Of a stretch of 64,000 bases of DNA, positions 52,601-63,202 are shown in pieces (position 1 is the first letter of the stretch; each line of letters starts with the position of its first letter). A program made the position numbers and the translations under genes. The notes beneath the pieces were generated by a model. It was not told where the DNA came from and made no database searches. It saw only the letters and a program-made list of their open reading frames with translations. Source of the stretch: Stercorarius parasiticus. Taxonomy: Eukaryota; Chordata; Aves; Charadriiformes; Stercorariidae. The stretch is taken from contig VWZL01005037.1 of the NCBI GenBank assembly GCA_013396915.1, positions 1,705,433 to 1,769,432 of the forward strand. Reading direction: 5' to 3'.

Positions 52601-55600
52601 CTGACATGAGATCAGGTTGAAAATCATATAAACTACATAGTTACAATTCTGGTTGAAGATGTGTTGCATTAGAAAAGTTACATAGAGCCCTGGTAAAATT
52701 TGAATGCTATTGGCATCATTGCTTTTTTTCCTCCTTCACTGGCTGAATAAATTATGGTGGTTTTTTTTTTTTTAAATCCGCTTTGAAGCGTGAACTAACA
52801 GTCTGACTCATCAGCCGGGAAATGTATGTGTTTTTAGAGGCAAATTCTAGCAGACATCCTAACTCAAAGTGTTATTACATCATGTAGTGTTCCACTTTCC
52901 TAATTTATCACATGCGATAATACTACAAGAATTTAAACATATGTCTTTCCCGCTTCCCTATAGAGCAACTATATCCTAACACTGGGATGCTGGGCACGAT
53001 TCACAGCTGGTGTGAATCACTGTGGCTTTACTGCGCTTAGACTGAAGAACCTGAAGTGTTAATTTTTTTTTGGTCGGTTGGTTTTTTTTTTGTTGTTAGC
53101 CTAGTGACATCTTTTGTGTGAAAAGCTTGTTGCATAACAGAAGTATTAAGGCCACCCAGTATAAGTCCATTCATTTTCTTTATTGACTTTTTTACATGCA
53201 CTGCATAATCTTCCTTAAATTATTAAATTTGCTCATCTGTTACTCAGTCTTAAATCCCATCTTCACTCATGTTCTGTATTCTCTCTCTAATGGTCTTTTG
53301 GTTCATCTACAGACATTCCTGATGACTTTGCATATCCCAATAAGAACCTTTAAAGGCCCGGAAAGAAAAATGCATATTAGAAGAGATGCAGATTACTGTT
53401 ATTTATCTCAATGGAATTGGTTTTGAGCAAACAGTCTTTCATTCTGTATTGTTTTTAAATACATACTTTCTAACTGTTCTGAATATTTCCCTAAAATCTT
53501 TTGGTTTTGCTATGGTGTCCTAACTCTAATAAATACAGGCACCATAAATTAACTGGGATTTATTTTAATTTGGGTAGAAGTTGCTGGTTTACTTTTTTGC
53601 AGTGATTACGGTGGCCTGCCTTTCTTATTTTTTTCTCCTTTTTTTTTTTTCTTTAAATTTGGCTTAATCTTTTCTTTCTTCACTAGTGCAGCATTTCCAG
53701 ATGGATATATTTCTGGCTTGCGGTAATGTAGAAAGACATAGGTGAGCTCAGTTGCCAGAAAGATCCCCGTTATCAGTGTAAAACAGAAGCGATTTGGAAG
53801 AAAAAGGGAGATAATGAGCTATATTCAAAATGAACGTACAGGATTCTGTTCTAATGTTAAAAGTCAGGTCTCTTAGTGACAGTCACTGTCTTGAGAAAAA
53901 TACTATGCATCAGCATGGTGGAGAAGAGATTCAGTGTAGCAAGAAAATTATAGAAAAGGTTTTCTTTTGAGTTCTTCACAGTGGAAGTACCAGGTGCTGT
54001 TCCCCTGTAAAGACAAAAGATTTTGCCTGGATATTACCAGTCAGCTTGGCTGAAAAATTGTTTCAGTAAAAATGAGTTATTCTCAAATGAAGACTCTCTA
54101 TTCCCAACAGAGTGAATTTACTTTTGAGTTACGTTTACTTCATTTTGTGAGTAGTCTAATTATTCTAGAATACAAGTAGCTACTATTCCAGAATGAAGTG
54201 TCTGCGCAGGGAGCTACTACAGCGAAGTTTATTCAATATACAGTTATTTTGTGCCAGGCAGTTTTTCTCAGAAAACCTTTTGAGATTTGCATGGAAGGTG
54301 AATCCCTGTTTTATATTAAGAGAATGTAGCTTATCACCACACAGTTTAATCGTGTCATTTAACCTTGATTTTTCTGTACATTTGCAGTATAGTCCTTTAT
54401 ATAAGTTCATAATCACAATTAAATAATCAGTAAGGCCTTTGGAAATTTAACATTAAAGTGGAAGCCTCTTTCCCTCACTTCCTTTAATAAACTTACTAAA
54501 TAATACAGATTCTTTAATCTTCATGGATTCGTAAAAAGAAACTGAAATTATGTGTGTAGGCTACATTAGAAGAACTTTTATTATTATTGTGTAGTTGTTT
54601 TCCGTAGATGAACATTCCTGCAAGTATAGATTCTGAAAACTACACTACATCAATAAAGACTTGTCATCTTTGAAAACAGCTGACATCTACCCAGTACAGC
54701 TGCCACAATTGAATAGCCATCTTGAAACGAGCATCTGAATTAGAATGAGAGCTTCTGTCTTTTCATGCCATAGAGGTCCTCAACCTTTGTTCAAGAAAAT
54801 TGGATGAGAAAACACAGAAGTGGTGTGTTTCTTTAAAAAGAGAGAACCGGTTGTTATAAATCTCTGGCAAAGCTGTGTGCACTAGCCTGGAGGGAGACAA
54901 ACTTTTTCATAATTTAGGAAAAATAGCAATCTGTTTTCTTAAGCTGTTAAGAGACAGCATGAAGTAAAGGGATGAAGGAGTTGGATAACTCCGAGACTTC
55001 AACTCTTCCAGTCGTGAAGTCATGCTTCTCGTCACTTTTTATCCTTACAGGTAAAGGTGAGAAGTTAATACTGTTAAGATTGACTGTCTTCAAATAAAAA
55101 ATACATATAAAGGAAGCTTGGTACTGTCTTGATTTATGGGTCTTCTAAAGATCTGTATTGATGATGGGTTTTTGTTTTAATGCGAATAATAAAGTGTAAA
55201 TAATACAAAATAAAAGGTAAGTTAGCTGTACGCACTGTTTTGTGCTGTTTTTAAAAATAATTTCCCAGTATGTTTCTTAGTTAGAATATATTGCCAGCAT
55301 TTTCTCAAAGGTAATTAATCATACATAGTGATTTATGGCATGTATGCCTTACTAGTTGTTATATTCCTAAAGTAAAGAATGTTTCTTATTTATCTTTAAC
55401 CATGAACAGGATGAGGAGAGTATTCCAATAACATATCGAGAGTTACCTGAATACAAAGAACTGTTAGAGTTTAAAAAATTGAAGAAACAGAAACTCCAGC
55501 AGATGCATGCAGAAAGTGGATTTGTGCAGCATGTGGGATTCAAGGTGAGTTTAAGGGATGTTCTGCTGTTGCTCAGTGGACTGTAGAAGTTTTCAAAGAT

Positions 55601-58600
55601 AACATGGTTTGGATTTCCTAAAAAGGCTTTGTTTAATATAGCAAGTATGGTTCCTTAGGTCTTGTTCACTCTGTCTGCTTTCTCTCATTTTCTTTAATAA
55701 AAACAATGTAAGTAATTAAATCTTTATGGTATTTCAGGTTTCACTAAATACAGATATTACATGAAAATTAATAAGTGTACTGTCTTTTCCTCATTTGTAT
55801 TTTGAAAATACAGCTCTAGAGCCAGGTTAAATCATTACAGAATTCCGTTTGCCACTACACTCTGTTTTGACCATGATTCATTGATGATGATTCTCTGATT
55901 ATGAAGTTGGAGTCATTTTGCCTCCACCAAAGAGGCCAAAGAAGGGGACAAAGATTTTTAATGAGAACAGAAATAAATTAATACTTTTTTTGCTTTGTAG
56001 CACCTTCCTAATCCTATCAAGTAATAACTTGCAGAAGTTGAAGCAAGGACACAAACCAATTGTTATGTGAAATTAAGAAAATAAGCATTAACTAATGTGT
56101 TGTCCCAGTATAAACCATTAATAGGCAGCATGAAAGAAAGGGAATTCTCTAAATTATATTACCTGGTTTGCAAGGGATTTTCTGTGTAACTGGTTGCTAT
56201 GTTGGAACAGTTTCTTCACCTTGCTTAGTATTATGCAGCTAGATGTATTTACTAATGCCAATTTATATAACAATGCAAAGATAGTCAGTTTAAAGATCAG
56301 TTCAAAATGACTGGAAAATTAAGCCAAACTTGTTGGTTGACATTGATGGACTTAATCATGGTGTTAGACCACCAGGGCACTTCTTATTTTTGCCCCCCTC
56401 CCCCCCACCCTCCCCGCCTCTTTTTTAAAAAAAAGTTAGCATGGTGTGTTTGGTCTGAGGTTTTTGGGTTTGGTTTTGTTTTGGGTTTTTTGTTTTAAGT
56501 TGGTGTTTTCTTCCCCCAAATTCAAAACTTTGGACCGGACTTCTAGGGAACAAACTAGTTGCTTTTTCTGCATAAAATTACTCCGAAAAGTAAATTGGCA
56601 TTTTGCAGTGTCAGGCATTCAAAGTTTGAAAGTTTCTTTGCAATCTGAATGCCATTTTTATTATGCATTATAGTAAGCTCTGAAGGTACATAATTATGTA
56701 CTATTTTCCCTCAGGGGTGCTGCCTCGCTCAGTGCACGGGCTGGACGGAGCCCGCCTAATAAGCAATCGTTCAGAACACTTCTGGTTCTGCATGGCCTTC
56801 AGCCTCATTTACTACGCATTATTCAAACTCTGCTTTGAATATTGAATTATTGAATCCCTCGTGGGCTTTTTATGGCTTTCATTGCTATAATATCAGAGCA
56901 CTTTGCAAATACTTTTTTCTCCTTAGGAAATGAAAGGCATGGTATTATTTTTGTTTCACAGGGGAAAGAGAGGGAAGCTGGAGCACAGAAATTAAGGTCA
57001 GGGGCTTCCACTATCTTGGTTCTCAAATTATGATAATAACTGGAACCAATTTTTAGTTTTTATTTTTTTAAAGTATTTAGCATTATACTGAACTTGGTAT
57101 TTTCAGAGAACATCCCTGAGTATGCTTAGTCCCTCCTCGTTACCAGCCCTCAAACTCTGAAAGCCCTCTGTGGAAGGAAGGGATACAGCTGTGACGAATC
57201 TGTAAGGTGTAAAGTGTTTGTAACCCTGAGTGGATTAGTGGTGTCTGGGGACAAGCCGCTCTGCGAGTGGGTTTCACAGATGCTGTGAGAGAACTTCAGG
57301 TTCCAAAGGGGGATGAGCTATGGGAGCACAGGCTTGTTCCCCACGTTTCTTTTCCCTTTTCAATCCTGTCTCTGCAGCACTCTTCAAAGTTAAGATTTTT
57401 GAAACGTTCTCCTTGCCTCCACGTTGCATTTTCCAGCTTTCCTTTTTTTATCAAATATCTTTGCAGTTCTGCCCCTCCTTTTTACCATTGTGAATTTGTC
57501 ATCTGGTCTTGATGTTTCGTTTGTACTTTGTTTTGTCCTCTTCATGCCACACTCTTCTTGCAGTTGGCTTCTGTTGTGTTGTTCCTGGTTCTTTTCAGGG
57601 GATTAGTTCTTGCCTTCTTGCTCAGCTTTAGTTTTAGACTTGTGTTCCCTTCCCTGAATATACTGTCCCGCTTCCTTCCCAGCCACCTGGCTTTTCGTCC
57701 CAGCTCACCTATAATGTGAGTGTGAAAGTGAATCAGTCTGAGCTGTTGTGTCCTGGTCTGCAGCCCATCAACAGCCTCCCAACGGCCTCTACTGGTCTGG
57801 TCTCACTGCTTTCTTCTGCTATGGCAAGAGAATCTATAGGTAGACATTTCACACGGTTGGACTTAAGCCATAGATAGAAACATCACGTTCGTGTATTGTG
57901 TCGCAGCAGTTCTTGCAGCCATGTGAGGATAAGCAGTGACAGGACTAGGTCTGCTTTTGTTGAGGAGGAAAATAACGTCAGCATGGAGCATTTGGGGAGT
58001 GGGAAGCAAAGCAAGACAAAGATTAGGCTCTGGAGGGCCTCTCTGCAGTATGAGGACTTCTTTATCCACAAACACATGGTGGTCTGTGATGAGAAGAATT
58101 CAGCTGTGTGAGCTAGTAATAGACCTCTGTACATGCCTTTCTACATGGTGTGTTGGTGTGTGCCGCTGCGAACGTTAGGGATCACTGCTGCTGTTTTTTC
58201 AATGCTCTTTCGTCTGCTTCACAGTGTGATAACTGCGGAATTGAACCTATCCAGGGTGTTCGGTGGCACTGCCAAGACTGCCCTCAAGAAATGTCCTTGG
58301 ATTTCTGTGATTCTTGTTCTGACTGGTGAGCAGCATACGCTTCTACTTGTTACTTGTAATTAGCTAGAATATCTCTGTGTGGCTTAATGGCTGCGTACGT
58401 GGGAAATCTTTGCTCCAGCATAGAACAGATCTCCTGGGTTGGGTGAAGCGGAAGATACTTTAGCGTATATTTGTGGGAGATACATTTTATAAGTGTGTTC
58501 TGGGTGCATACTTTTTTTTTTCTTAATACAGTGGACAGATACATTTGGTACTGTTAAATAGTGGGGGAAATTATGAATTATTTGTATCAAATGTGGTATG

Positions 58601-58833
58601 AATCTGTTAATATGATCACTGTTTCTGAAAGTTAAAGATAAGGAAAATATTTGACTTTTAAACTGTTATCTTTTTCTTTCCCTTGCAGTCTGCATGAAAC
58701 AGAGATTCATAAGGAAGATCATCAGTTAGAACCTATTTACAGAGCAGAGACATTTTTAGACAGAGACTACTGCATGTCCCAGGGCACCAGTTACAATTAT
58801 CTTGACCCAAACTACTTTCCAGCAAATAGATGA
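27105..58833 (+). CDS. ZZZ3: ZZZ3, ZZ-type zinc finger protein 3 (ATAC complex subunit), whole spliced coding span
   Basis: Twelve coding exons join in one open frame of about 906 residues: 27105-28619, (42760)42761-42893, 44290-44437, 44520-44638, 44942-45013, 45188-45289, 46803-46898, 52155-52307, 55410-55544, 58225-58325 and 58689-58833, with the second exon's first two coding bases lost in an N gap. That listing is eleven intervals because the untranslated part of the first is not counted separately. The protein has a long, Ser/Lys/Glu-rich, probably disordered N-half, a SANT/Myb domain at about residues 654-709 (W658, W683, Y705/F706), and a ZZ zinc finger at about 826-870. Family knowledge: ZZZ3 is a nuclear subunit of the Ada-two-A-containing (ATAC) acetyltransferase complex, and its ZZ finger reads the histone H3 N-terminus. 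Start chosen at ATG 27105: it matches the known N-terminus ([13 protein letters not shown]), has A at -3 and G at +4, and an in-frame TGA lies 14 codons upstream. I recall human ZZZ3 as 903 residues. Confidence 0.95.
34874..34903. repeat. Small imperfect hairpin
   Basis: The arms gatcctagatgat and atcatctaaggatc are reverse complements apart from one extra base, separated by three bases. A related gatcctaggtgatc-type unit sits directly upstream, so this looks like a local slippage or palindrome product rather than a functional element. Confidence 0.6.
41188..41314. repeat. Perfect 60-bp direct repeat flanking an N (41254)
   Basis: Bases 41188-41247 and 41255-41314 are identical over 60 bases, starting tcaagaatagcccg and ending ttttgcagtact. 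They are separated by gaaaat and one N. The structure is best explained by two contig ends that overlap but were placed side by side. A true tandem duplication is possible but less likely given the N. Confidence 0.9.
42748..42760. other. G11 run followed by an assembly gap (N at 42760)
   Basis: Eleven G residues (42748-42758), a T, and a single N directly precede the second ZZZ3 coding exon. The expected pyrimidine tract and AG acceptor are absent, so sequence has been lost or miscalled here. Confidence 0.9.
42761..42893 (+). CDS. ZZZ3: ZZZ3 coding exon 2 (residues 506-550), 5' edge lost in a gap
   Basis: The visible frame reads [20 protein letters not shown] and ends VERLQKK, a conserved helical stretch with coiled-coil character in ZZZ3. 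The preceding residue should be Gln; only the last base of its codon (G at 42761) is visible, the rest falls at the T-N junction. The donor is AAG|gtattt, phase 0. The match to the known protein order is continuous with the end of coding exon 1 (HNKEY then QRLLQ). Confidence 0.92.
42894..44289 (+). other. ZZZ3: ZZZ3 intron
   Basis: The intron begins with gt at 42894 and ends ttattttcag at 44289. AT-rich unique sequence; nothing recognisable inside. Confidence 0.85.
44290..44437 (+). CDS. ZZZ3: ZZZ3 coding exon 3 (residues 551-599 plus one base)
   Basis: It encodes [20 protein letters not shown] through RRVKLIFDK, a highly conserved segment upstream of the SANT domain. It contains the basic stretch [10 protein letters not shown], a possible nuclear-localisation signal. 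The acceptor is ttttcag and the donor is CAAAG|gtaaaa; the last base starts a Val codon completed in the next exon (phase 1). Confidence 0.95.
44520..44638 (+). CDS. ZZZ3: ZZZ3 coding exon 4 (residues 600-639)
   Basis: After an 82-base intron (44438-44519) this exon completes the split Val codon and reads [20 protein letters not shown] through STNSRPQ. The acceptor is tgcttacag and the donor CAG|gtagtt, phase 0. It is a Pro/Ser-rich conserved linker. Confidence 0.95.
44942..45013 (+). CDS. ZZZ3: ZZZ3 coding exon 5 (residues 640-663, start of SANT domain)
   Basis: It encodes [20 protein letters not shown] followed by VEEQ. W658 is the first anchor tryptophan of the SANT/Myb fold (LWTVEEQ). 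The acceptor is gttcgggcag and the donor CAG|gtaatg, phase 0. The exon is short (72 bases). Confidence 0.95.
45188..45289 (+). CDS. ZZZ3: ZZZ3 coding exon 6 (residues 664-697, SANT core)
   Basis: It encodes [20 protein letters not shown] then [15 protein letters not shown]683 is the second anchor tryptophan, and ELGNRTAKQ is the turn before the third helix. The acceptor is ttgatttag and the donor CAG|gtaaca, phase 0. Confidence 0.95.
45290..46802 (+). other. ZZZ3: ZZZ3 intron
   Basis: The intron runs from gtaaca to ttttttctag. It carries an antisense CR1 3' fragment at 46260-46430. A 157-codon frame at 45902-46375 runs into that repeat and is not a protein. The rest is AT-rich. Confidence 0.85.
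46260..46430 (-). mobile_element. CR1 3'-region fragment, antisense
   Basis: On the plus strand it reads as the reverse complement of the avian CR1 end: 'tagaatggtttgggttggaa', 'gagaccttaaagatctagtt', 'tgccatgggcagggacacct', 'tccactagaccaggttaccc', 'ccaacctggccttgaacact' and 'tccagggatcaggcatccac'. It is among the least diverged copies in the window and has a small internal deletion near its left-facing 5' end (46410-46430). Confidence 0.95.
46803..46898 (+). CDS. ZZZ3: ZZZ3 coding exon 7 (residues 698-729, SANT third helix)
   Basis: It encodes [20 protein letters not shown] then [21 protein letters not shown] is the recognition-type third helix of the SANT domain (Y705/F706 in the aromatic position). 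The acceptor is ttttctag and the donor AAG|gtgaga, phase 0. Confidence 0.95.
47275..48485 (-). mobile_element. CR1 LINE internal fragment with endonuclease and RT remnants, antisense
   Basis: Read on the minus strand, the right part encodes pieces of the CR1 ORF2 endonuclease: 'YRPPNQD', '[12 protein letters not shown]', '[12 protein letters not shown]', '[16 protein letters not shown]' and '[17 protein letters not shown]'. After a linker, the left part has the start of the reverse transcriptase: '[14 protein letters not shown]', then, after frameshifts, '[17 protein letters not shown]' and 'TPIYKKG'. Stops and frameshifts make it non-functional. Neither the 5' end nor the 3' tail is present. 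It lies in a ZZZ3 intron in antisense orientation. Confidence 0.88.
48938..48955. repeat. C18 homopolymer
   Basis: Eighteen consecutive C residues within a ZZZ3 intron; length is likely inexact in the assembly. Confidence 0.9.
52155..52307 (+). CDS. ZZZ3: ZZZ3 coding exon 8 (residues 730-780)
   Basis: It encodes [20 protein letters not shown], then [20 protein letters not shown] and [11 protein letters not shown], a conserved linker with an acidic DEDDD patch between the SANT and ZZ domains. The acceptor is cactgtag and the donor TCG|gtatgt, phase 0. Confidence 0.95.
52308..55409 (+). other. ZZZ3: ZZZ3 intron
   Basis: The intron runs from gtatgt to catgaacag. It is AT-rich with several T-runs and no recognised repeat or exon. 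Opposite-strand open frames at 54183-54426 overlap each other and are not credible. Confidence 0.85.
55410..55544 (+). CDS. ZZZ3: ZZZ3 coding exon 9 (residues 781-825)
   Basis: It encodes [20 protein letters not shown] then [20 protein letters not shown] and HVGFK. The Lys/Gln-rich helix and the HVGFK that directly precedes the zinc finger are typical of ZZZ3. The acceptor is gaacag and the donor AAG|gtgagt, phase 0. Confidence 0.95.
55545..58224 (+). other. ZZZ3: ZZZ3 intron
   Basis: The intron runs from gtgagt to tgcttcacag. It contains C-rich and T-rich tracts near 56390-56430, a short CpG-containing patch (56716-56770), and several overlapping short frames at 57267-58178 with no recognised domain. 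Confidence 0.85.
58225..58325 (+). CDS. ZZZ3: ZZZ3 coding exon 10 (residues 826-858, ZZ zinc finger)
   Basis: It encodes [20 protein letters not shown] then [13 protein letters not shown]. It supplies zinc-ligand cysteines in three C-x2-C pairs (C826/C829, C841/C844, C853/C856). The codon for C859 is split: TG here, T in the next exon. The donor is ACTG|gtgagc, phase 2. In the family this finger binds the histone H3 N-terminal tail. Confidence 0.96.
58689..58833 (+). CDS. ZZZ3: ZZZ3 last coding exon (residues 859-906)
   Basis: After acceptor cccttgcag it completes C859 and reads [20 protein letters not shown] then [20 protein letters not shown] and NYFPANR, followed by TGA (58831-58833). The histidines in HKEDH (H866, H870) are the probable last zinc ligands of the ZZ finger. 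The C-terminal [12 protein letters not shown] is the recognised end of ZZZ3. Confidence 0.96.
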
Positions 58834-60015
58834 CATGGGAAGCAGATCTACCATCTTGGGCTTACTATCCTCTTTGAAAAATAACAATGGCACCATTGTT
58901 AATTCTGTGCACATTTTGGAAAGACTCTGCTTTCCCTGAAATGTCGCTCACAGCATGACAGCTTCCTGGGTGTACTTGTCAAACTACAGCTTTGAGCTGT
59001 CATGGTTCTAGATCACTGAACAGCAGCTGAACATTCCTAGTGTGCGGAAGGTTTCACTGGGAGACTTTTCTTTCACCACATTAGTCATTTTTAGGTGGTG
59101 AAGCTAAACACAAAAGAAAAACATACAAAAGGGTGAGCCAGAAATGAGAGCACACATTAAAGATAGAGTAAATTCCAAAGGCTTTGAGGAACTTGGTTAT
59201 AATGAGATCCAGAGGAGATGAAGTATTTATATAAAAACAGTTTAGTAGCTTGCAGTTTTGTTGTGAAATAGTTTTCAGCACAGTAACTGACTTCTTTAGG
59301 CAAGGTTTTAACCAATGACAGTGTTTGCTTCTAGGATGTACTCTAAAAAATACTCACTGTCTCAGCGATGGTTGGTTACAGGCCTTTATTAAATCAGAGC
59401 TGCTTAATCACATTGACTCTCAATTTTTTTTAATTTTTTTTTTTTTTAAACCACGATGAACTCTATTTACCAACAGTGAAGCACTACAGGGGGCAACTGT
59501 GGCATTGCTTCCTTAACCAGCTCATGGTGTGTGAATGTTATAAAATTGTCACTCAGATATATTTTTTAAATGTAATGTTATATAAGATGATCATGTGATG
59601 TGTACAAAATATGGTGAAAAGTGCCAGTGGTAGTAACTGTGTAAAGTCTCTAATACTCAACATTAACTCCTTTAAAATAAAATACACAGCCTTCTGCCTC
59701 TGTATCTGGAGTTGTTAGTGCAACTCATCAAAGAAAACTGCCTAATATAAATCATATATATGGTAATAATTTTTCCTCTTTTGTAGTCTGCACAAGATCC
59801 ATGAAAGATTGTATTTTTATTACTATTTAAACAGTGATTAAATTTAGCCTGAGCAGTGAGCAAGGGTTCACATGCATTCTTTTATACTGCTGGATTTTGT
59901 TGTGCATCATTTAAAACATTTTGTATGTTTCTTCTTATCTGTGTATACAGTATGTTCTTAATAATGTTCAATTGTCAGGAGAACTGTGAGAAATAAACTA
60001 TGTGGATACAGTCTG
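58834..60015 (+). other. ZZZ3: ZZZ3 3'UTR
   Basis: AT-rich, no open frame of interest. AATAAA signals at 59676-59681 and 59992-59997 suggest two possible ends, near 59700 and near 60010. A GT/T-rich stretch follows the second signal (60012-60060), which fits a cleavage downstream element. A T-run (59434-59448) lies within. Confidence 0.75.
59992..59997 (+). terminator. ZZZ3: Probable main ZZZ3 polyadenylation signal (AATAAA)
   Basis: Canonical hexamer with a GT-rich downstream segment; inferred 3' end about 10-25 bases further on. Confidence 0.65.
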
Positions 60016-62129
60016 TTTATATATAGAATGCTTGCTGTGACTTCCTTTCTGTGTAGTTCTGACTCTTTAATCCAGATGGAAAACATTAAAAGGACATTTT
60101 AATACGGCATACAAATATTCCCTATGCAGACCTGCAGGATGCCCAGCGCCTTCCTCTGCTGTTAATTCACTGGGAACCGATGGTGCTCTGCGCCTTCCAA
60201 AATATGCTGCGCCTTTAGCATTTCAGTTTGCTCATATCTTCCTCACAGACTCCTCCTCTTCAGACTGCAGGAAACTCAGATTTTAGTAGCCTTGGTACAC
60301 TGTATACCATTGTCTGAGAAGCTTTGTAATTACTGTGAGATATTTTAGTTAATATATTTTCTATTGACATGTATAGCTTGTGATTCAGAAACACTTGATT
60401 ATTTTATAACTGTAATAGACTGCCAGTTGCTTTGAAACTTGAATACTCAGAGTCATTAGCTAGAAAAGAAACCTATTTGACTTCAAAAGATGGCAATAAG
60501 AAGGATAATTGGCTGGCTGCACCTAACAACTTTAATTATAAACTGATCAGTATTAAGGTTTGCAATAAATTCAGGTGTAGTTATTTTGTACTTCACAAAA
60601 AAGGAATTTTAAGCGTTTCATCTATTTAGAAGGTAATGCAGTACAGTTACTAAAACACTGAGCAAGTATCATATGTAAACATATCTCACATATCTAGTAT
60701 ACTTAGATAAATTTAATAAACCTTTAAAAAATACAAAAACTCACATGATGTATTTTAGTTTTTAATTGGAAAAGATACTGCTGTGAGAGGCTCTCTAGTA
60801 CGATAAAAATTGTGCTTTCCACATCATTCCTGCTGCTTACAGGAAGGCAGAGTTGGGGAAGGTGTATTATCAGGGAGAGAATCTGCAGTAGCCTTCTTTT
60901 CTGTTGATAGCCTGAAAAAATTACTAGAAGGAAATAATGAGAGAACATTAGTGAAAACATGATTAAGTGCAACTATTCAGTCATCAATTTAGGATAGGCT
61001 TGGGAAGAACAAAAAGCCCTGGTATAATTTGCATGAGATTGGAAGCAGAAGGAGAATTTCAAGTCTGAATCACCCAAGAAAGAAGTGTCTTGGATAAGTC
61101 CTCTTTTTATTGAATATGTATAAATATTTATCTTTCCATATGCATGCATAGACAGCTATTTCTCTTGCATACATTATGAACATATGCAAATAGATACCTA
61201 ATGCACATACACCCAATCAAGCATGGGAATTTTTTTGTTTTGTTCCACAGAAAAGACCAGAAGAAGCAGAAAGAAAAATTAAAACTGAAAAACTGTATGT
61301 TAAATAAGTTTTGTAATTTAATTTTAAAAAAAAAAAAAGCAGCTGATTATTGCCTTTGTTCCCATCTCGCACAAATATGATGCTCCACACCTTTTAACTT
61401 ATGTTGTAATTAGAAGTAATAAAAAAATACTCCAGAAAACCTACCCAGGTGAATTTGCAACTTCATGGTAACTCCAGAATATTTTACCCTTTTTTTTTCT
61501 TTTTTTTTTTTTTTTTTTTAAATACTGCAGCAGGCAGCTGCTAGTGCTTCACGGCTCGGTTTAGAAAAACCTGCCTTCTCAAGCCGATGCATTAGGAAAG
61601 TCTCTCGCTTAAAGCCGTTGTACTGCAGACGTTACCGGGCACTAAACGTCACCGGTCTAGAGCTGGAGAAGCGCTTCCTAGAGCGTCAGAGGTAAAATGT
61701 AGGCTATAAAAGGACCCAGGAAAGAAGGAACATCCAGGATACGAAGGATGAGAACGTATCTAAACCAGTCCCTTAAAAAATAACTGAATTAGCATTTACA
61801 GGGCGAATGCCGAGGAAGAAAAAGGAAACAGAAGGATCTGCCCTGACTGGAAAAAGGACATACTCTGTAAGCATGCTGATCTGAGCTATATTTTCAAGTC
61901 ATGTACTGTGCTTTAAAAAGGATTAAACCCACAAATACTGTAACAGAGATCATTACTCCTCATTTTTTACATGTTTTATTTGTATTATGTCTTCATTACA
62001 AGAAAGGTAACTTGAAAAATACAAATCTGCCGCATCAAGTACAACTTTTGACAGTAAGAGCAATCATGCAACCCACTTCGACTGTGAATTCATCCAGTAG
62101 TTCCAGTAAAAGGATGCAATTACTTTACA
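60016..62129. other. Intergenic space between convergent ZZZ3 and AK5
   Basis: About 2 kb of mostly AT-rich sequence. It holds an extra plus-strand AATAAA (near 60715), minus-strand AATAAA signals (plus-strand tttatt at 61106-61111 and 61975-61980), an A-run and T-runs (61490-61519), and a CpG-dense patch (61540-61695). No coding exon recognised. Its extent depends on which polyadenylation sites are used. Confidence 0.6.
61540..61695. other. CpG-dense patch between the two genes
   Basis: About 150 bases with roughly ten CpGs (for example in cacggctcgg, aagccgatgc, gacgttaccggg, aacgtcaccggtc, gaagcgcttc, agcgtcag) stand out from the CpG-poor surroundings. It includes an imperfect direct repeat, acgttaccgg (61629-61638) and acgtcaccgg (61646-61655). 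No open frame or known repeat recognised. Confidence 0.5.
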
Positions 62130-63202
62130 GGAATGTCAAACAAGCTTTTATTTAGCTATCAGAATACCAAAAAACTCCACAATATTTTGGTTAACCTAAT
62201 GGAAATATGGTGTGATTTTTACAGACTTTTTTTGCAGACGTTACAGATATAAATGGCTTACTAAAGATGCAAGCAATAGGAATCAAATAATCCCTGACAT
62301 TTTCCTTTTTTTTTTTTTTTTTTCCCCACCCCCAAAAAAGTTTTGGCAATGCCCGTACAGGACGACAGATGATGATCTGAATTTTGCATTTGAAATACTT
62401 CCAAAGTATGATTTAAAGACATCTTCATACATTCTGGCTCATAGTCAACTTTAAATGTAGACTTTAATTAGTACAGTAAAACCGCTGTTAATATGCATAA
62501 TTACTGGATTGCACATTTAACTATACAAGACAATCATTATTTTCACCTCAGCTCACAAAACTGGGAAGTCGCCATTCATAATGCCCTACGATTCCCAGCA
62601 GAAGACAAGGCTGTCTCAGAAATGGTGTCTGCTCCACCGTAAGGGATTGACCGACTTCCACAATAGTCAACCCTCTCTTCAAGTAATTTTTCTGGTTGTA
62701 ACAGTGTCCTGGGGACATGTGAAAAGTTTAACTTCTAGCTTGAGTAATTCCAGCTGTCTTACAGCTCTGTGTGACCCAAGAACAAGCTAAGTGAAACCAC
62801 AGAAATTAATACTGTTAATTAAAAGAAAATAACAACCAATGGGAAACTTGGGTGCAGTATTCTTAATATGCCAAATGGCGAATGATGTGGCCGAAGAGCT
62901 CGCTGCTGGCCAGGCACTGTCTGACTTCCCATGGAATGTATGAGGTGATGGAGTGCAAACCAGAGCTGCTGTTCCCCATGCTGCTTTTAACGACCAAGAA
63001 CACAATATACAGTTCTTAGTGCAGAGTTAGCGAACGCACCACTTCCTACTGAGTGTATTGTCAGAACAGAGAAAACAGATTTCATCTAAAATAACATACC
63101 ACATGCACAAATTCCAGCCGCCTCTCAAGAAAGCAGTATTGCTTTGAGCAGCGTTGTCACCGTGACTGTCAAGTGCACGTGAGGTGAGGCTGTAACACAC
63201 CG
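62130..63202 (-). other. AK5: Probable AK5 3'UTR
   Basis: It lies downstream of the AK5 stop codon on the minus strand. A minus-strand AATAAA (plus-strand tttatt at 62147-62152) about 1.05 kb after the stop is a plausible end; other signals further left (61975 and 61106) could give longer forms. An A18 run on the minus strand (62306-62323) lies inside. No other feature recognised. Confidence 0.5.

Noticed and set aside
57267..58178. Cluster of overlapping frames just before the ZZ-finger exon
   Set aside because: They lie in the intron, overlap in several frames and on both strands, and resemble no known family.
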